Shown here one piece after another: positions 34,352 through 36,836 of a stretch of 36,836 nt of DNA; positions within the stretch are counted from its first letter, which is position 1, and each line of letters starts with the position of its first letter. This DNA is from an uncultured Erysipelotrichaceae bacterium. Lineage in GTDB: Bacteria; Bacillota_I; Bacilli_A; Erysipelotrichales; Coprobacillaceae. Both the position numbers and the translations under genes were made by a program. The notes beneath the pieces are model-generated. The model searched no databases, was not told the origin of the DNA, and saw nothing but the letters and a program-made list of their open reading frames with translations. The stretch is taken from contig CAMTOK010000010.1 of NCBI GenBank assembly GCA_947074115.1, positions 1 through 36,836 on the forward strand, in the 5' to 3' direction.

Positions 34352-34400
34352 TTGACTTCAAAGTTATCGAGCGTATAATAGTTGATATAAGCAACTATTA
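34352..34400 (+). promoter_or_regulatory. marR promoter with palindromic operator
   Basis: TTGACT (34352-34357), a 16-bp spacer and TATAAT (34374-34379). A perfect palindrome, TAATAGTTG (34376-34384) and CAACTATTA (34392-34400) around 7 bases, overlaps the -10 box and the start point. Such a site fits autorepression by the MarR protein encoded next, and perhaps control of the divergent gene. Confidence 0.75.
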
Positions 34401-34410
34401 AGGAGGCTTT

Positions 34411-34839
34411 ATGAATATTGAAAATATAAGAGAGTTTAATAGATATTATGCAAGAATACTAGGATTGTTTAATCAAAGGGCTTATGGATTAAAATACAGT
34501 TTTAGTGAGGCAAGAATAATCGAAGAGATTGGTATGAAGCCAGGATGTCATTCTCAATATCTTGTTGATTATCTTAAACTAGATAAAGGATATTTAAGCC
34601 GTATTATAAGCAAACTTGAACAAGATGAAGTTCTTTATAGAGAAACAAATAAATGTGATTCTAGAATAAAATCATTATATTTAACAGAAAAGGGTGAATC
34701 TATCTTTAATGAAATTAACGGTGTGACAAATAAATATCTTAATCATTTATTAAAAGATATAAGTGAACAAGACAGTAAAGAATTAATAAAAGCAATGACA
34801 AGTATAAAAACGATAATTGGAGATCAATATGAAAAATAA
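34411..34839 (+). CDS. MarR family transcriptional regulator
   Basis: The 142-residue protein has the MarR winged-helix layout: an N-terminal dimer helix (NIREFNRYYARILGLF), the recognition region CHSQYLVDYLKLDKGYLSRIISKLEQDEVLYRE, the wing NKCDSRIKSLYLTEKG with the conserved D-x-R, and C-terminal dimer helices. The wing and recognition helix are intact, so DNA binding is expected. AAGGAGG precedes the start. The downstream GNAT gene overlaps its end by 11 bp; many MarR-GNAT pairs or fusions exist. The inducer is unknown. Confidence 0.9.
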   Translation: MNIENIREFNRYYARILGLFNQRAYGLKYSFSEARIIEEIGMKPGCHSQYLVDYLKLDKGYLSRIISKLEQDEVLYRETNKCDSRIKSLYLTEKGESIFNEINGVTNKYLNHLLKDISEQDSKELIKAMTSIKTIIGDQYEK

Positions 34840-35308
34840 CGTAGAACTAAAACTTATAGATAAAGAATACGAAGATGTAAAGATGTTGTTTCAGAAGTAC
34901 TTTCACTACTTAGGAGAAGACTTAAGTTTTCAAGATTATCAACAAGAATTGATGAACTTACCTGGTAAATATGCAAGTCCAAAAGGAAGGCTATACGTTG
35001 CGTATGTTGATGATAAGCCTGCTGGATGTATTGCATTACGTCCAATTTTTGATCACGACTGTGAAATCAAAAGATTGTATGTGGATGAAACGTTTAGAGG
35101 ACATGGATTAGGAAGGTTGTTGGTTGAACAAATCATAAAAGACGCTCAAAGCATAGGTTATCATAATGCCTATTTTGATACTCTAGAAAGACTATCAAGT
35201 GCGATCTCCTTATATGAAAAATTTAATGCGGTAAAAATACCAGCATATTATGACAATCCACTTGATCATGTTGTTTATTATAAAATTAATTTAAAGACAC
35301 AAGGATAA
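34829..35308 (+). CDS. GNAT acetyltransferase in operon with MarR
   Basis: The 159-residue protein shows a full GNAT core: VAYVDDKPAGCIALRPI, CEIKRLYVDETFRGHGLGRLLVEQII with the acetyl-CoA loop R-G-H-G-L-G, and FDTLERLSSAISLYEKFNAVKI. It resembles the acetyltransferase half of MarR-GNAT fusion proteins. I start it at ATG 34829, with GGAGAT 4 bases upstream; the frame is open from TTG 34817, which overlaps the ribosome site. The 11-bp overlap with marR indicates coupled translation and likely control by the palindrome at 34376. Substrate unknown. Confidence 0.88.
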   Translation: MKNNVELKLIDKEYEDVKMLFQKYFHYLGEDLSFQDYQQELMNLPGKYASPKGRLYVAYVDDKPAGCIALRPIFDHDCEIKRLYVDETFRGHGLGRLLVEQIIKDAQSIGYHNAYFDTLERLSSAISLYEKFNAVKIPAYYDNPLDHVVYYKINLKTQG

Positions 35309-35321
35309 ATTGTGTTTTTTT
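35297..35321 (+). terminator. Short intrinsic terminator after marR-GNAT
   Basis: ACACAA (35297-35302) and TTGTGT (35310-35315) with a 7-base loop, then a T run. The stem has only six pairs. Confidence 0.6.
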
Positions 35322-35341
35322 AATATGTATTGTAGAAAGTA

Positions 35342-35370
35342 TTGATAATAGGATAACCCTTTAGTAATAT
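35342..35370 (+). promoter_or_regulatory. Probable promoter of the TetR gene
   Basis: TTGATA (35342-35347), a 17-bp spacer and TAATAT (35365-35370), about 37 bases before the ATG. Confidence 0.55.
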
Positions 35371-35407
35371 AAAATAAGGAAAACAAATAAAACATGTGGG
35401 GTAATGT

Positions 35408-35992
35408 ATGAATCCGTATAAGAATCAGTTGTGTCAAGCTGTAGAGTATGTAGGTATTCAAAAGAATATTTGTGATGCCTTTGTAGAATTATATAAATCA
35501 AAAGAATTTGATTCAATCACAATAAAAGAACTTTGTGAGCGTGTACCTATCGCAAGAACAACTTTTTATAGTTATTTTAATAATACATGGGAAGTGAAAG
35601 AAATGATTGAATCCCATTTTGTATTAGGGCTATTGAATTCAAGTTATGGTTTAATTTTCTTTTCTTTTGATGAGCATTATGATGAATATTTGAAAAGAAC
35701 ACTTCAATTTTTAAATGAAAATTATGAACTCTTCAAATTGTTACTTGTCACAAGATCTTCACAATCATTTCTAAAAAAATATAAAACAAGTATAAAATAT
35801 CATTACTATCAGATTTGTCATGGACATGAGGCAAGTTTAGAAATAGTCTCTGGTTATTTGATATCTGTATTTACTTATTATTTAGAGAATAATATCAGCG
35901 TATCAAATGAAGCTTTAGAACAATACTCAGTTGTATTAATGAATTTGTTATCAACATTAGAAAAGACACTACACGTAGGGGTTGCTGTGTAG
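35408..35992 (+). CDS. TetR/AcrR family transcriptional regulator
   Basis: The 194-residue protein has the TetR helix-turn-helix at about residues 20-65 (ICDAFVELYKSKEFDSITIKELCERVPIARTTFYSYFNNTWEV; the motif TTFYSYF is characteristic). The rest is a helical ligand/dimer domain of the TetR_C type seen in DhaS-like regulators, with many aromatic residues. The ribosome site is weak (TGGGG). A SDR oxidoreductase gene follows after 50 bp, behind a terminator, and may be its target; that is inference from position. Confidence 0.87.
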   Translation: MNPYKNQLCQAVEYVGIQKNICDAFVELYKSKEFDSITIKELCERVPIARTTFYSYFNNTWEVKEMIESHFVLGLLNSSYGLIFFSFDEHYDEYLKRTLQFLNENYELFKLLLVTRSSQSFLKKYKTSIKYHYYQICHGHEASLEIVSGYLISVFTYYLENNISVSNEALEQYSVVLMNLLSTLEKTLHVGVAV

Positions 35993-36001
35993 TGTTTTTT
36001 T
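35966..36001 (+). terminator. Intrinsic terminator of the TetR gene
   Basis: ACACTACAC (35966-35974) and GTGTAGTGT (35987-35995) form a perfect 9-bp stem around a 12-base loop, then a T run. The TAG stop of the TetR gene is in the right arm. Confidence 0.88.
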
Positions 36002-36042
36002 AGTGTTGTCTCTTTTATACTCATAGTAAAGGAGGAATTTAT

Positions 36043-36816
36043 ATGGAAAACATGAATAAGAAAGTCGCTATTGTTACTGGCGGTGGGAAAGGTATTGGTG
36101 AAGCAATTGTAAGACAATTGGTGTTAGATGGAATGTGTGTTGCGATTGCTGAAATTGATTTAGATTGTGCAAAAAAACTGGCTGATGAATTAGGAGAACA
36201 AGTCAAAGCGTATCAGGTTGATGTTGCTGATTTTGAAGGTATGACTAAGTTTGTTGATCAAGTTGTAACAGACTTTGGTCGTTTGGATGTTATGATCAAT
36301 AATGCTGGATTATCAAAAGAATATGATTTAATTGATATGACAGGTGATCAAATGGATCAACTTTATAATGTAAATATTAAGGGTGTTTTATATGGTATTC
36401 AACTTGCTGCTAAACAATATATAAAACAAGGAACGAGTGGAAAAATAATTAATGCCTCTTCTATTGGAGGATATAGAGTTCAACCGAAACATGCAGGATA
36501 TTCAGCAACGAAATTTGCAGTTCGATCATTAACTCAAGCTGCTGCAAGAGAATTAGGGCAATATGGCATTACAACAAATTGTTATTGTCCAGGATATGTT
36601 ATGACACCAATGATGGAAAGTATAATAGAAAATATGTGTCAACAAATGAATATTACTAAAGAACAACTTATCGCGTCTAGAGCGAGTGAAGTTGCATTAG
36701 GAAGACCCGCATATCCAGAGGATATCGCAAATGTTGTGTCATTTATGGCGAGTGATAAATCAGATTATATGAATGGACAAGCTATTATTGTTGATGGTGG
36801 AACAGTTTATAAATAA
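36043..36816 (+). CDS. Short-chain dehydrogenase, acetoin/diacetyl reductase-like
   Basis: The 257-residue SDR has the cofactor loop TGGGKGIGEAI, NNAG, an active-site Ser in INASSIGGYRV, and YSATK (Tyr and Lys of the catalytic set). The C-terminal part, TTNCYCPGYVMTPM and DYMNGQAIIVDGGTVY, resembles BudC/ButA-type diacetyl/acetoin reductases, which reduce diacetyl to acetoin and acetoin to butanediol with NADH. The presence of an acidic residue after the second strand (AEIDLD) supports NADH. Other substrates such as polyols remain possible. Ribosome site AAAGGAGGA is strong. The last 20 bases of the window, with an AGGTGA, may precede another gene. Confidence 0.85.
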   Translation: MENMNKKVAIVTGGGKGIGEAIVRQLVLDGMCVAIAEIDLDCAKKLADELGEQVKAYQVDVADFEGMTKFVDQVVTDFGRLDVMINNAGLSKEYDLIDMTGDQMDQLYNVNIKGVLYGIQLAAKQYIKQGTSGKIINASSIGGYRVQPKHAGYSATKFAVRSLTQAAARELGQYGITTNCYCPGYVMTPMMESIIENMCQQMNITKEQLIASRASEVALGRPAYPEDIANVVSFMASDKSDYMNGQAIIVDGGTVYK

Positions 36817-36836
36817 GAAAAGAAGTATAGGTGAAG

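Overview
The window is an AT-rich chromosomal segment of a low-GC Gram-positive bacterium (Bacillota). The strong AGGAGG-type ribosome binding sites, a complete V-type ATPase operon, intracellular glycogen enzymes, and the hom-lysC-asd and mfd-pth arrangements fit an anaerobic gut fermenter, perhaps Erysipelotrichales/Coprobacillaceae. That placement is inferred from gene content and style; no rRNA marker is present. I see no tRNA or rRNA gene, insertion sequence, prophage or CRISPR array. Almost all of the DNA is ordinary housekeeping sequence, and I did not find a clearly new multi-gene system. The best leads are in untranslated leaders and small uncharacterised genes.

Layout. 1-512 (-): yaaA, cut by the left edge. 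591-1577 (+): a nucleoid-associated (NA37) protein. 1637-11978 (+): a compact run glgB-glgP-pulA-pth-mfd, joining glycogen branching, phosphorolysis and debranching to peptidyl-tRNA hydrolase and the transcription-repair coupling factor, closed by a two-way terminator. 11996-13319 (-): mntP (manganese efflux) behind a structured leader, and yigZ. 13420-16266 (+): a DegV lipid-binding protein with a small coiled-coil protein, then a 193-residue unknown paired with a WYL regulator. 16323-19755 (-): hom-lysC-asd (aspartate to homoserine), driven by a near-consensus promoter through a leader that ends in a terminator hairpin. 19979-20746 (-): a HAD phosphatase, divergent from a formate/nitrite-type channel and two GNAT acetyltransferases (20892-22824, +).

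23049-31563 (+): a nine-gene V-type ATPase operon in the order G/H-C-I-K-F-E-A-B-D, with an inverted-repeat-rich upstream region and a terminator at its end. 31660-32187 (+): an unknown membrane protein that converges with and overlaps the 3' end of asnB (32154-33959, -). 34028-34324 (-): a short alkyltransferase-like protein, divergent from a MarR-GNAT pair (34411-35308, +) whose promoter carries a perfect 9+9 bp palindrome. 35408-36816 (+): a TetR regulator and an acetoin/diacetyl-reductase-like SDR enzyme.

How the parts fit. glgB/glgP/pulA form a cytoplasmic glycogen remodelling and mobilisation set; glgC and glgA are not in the window. The V-ATPase couples ATP to ion movement across the membrane. 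The FNT channel and the SDR fit fermentative end-product handling. hom-lysC-asd feeds the aspartate-family amino acids. Many intrinsic terminators here overlap the stop codon of the gene they end. No gene-free stretch exceeds 300 bases; the longest, 19756-19978 and 22825-23048, are described below.
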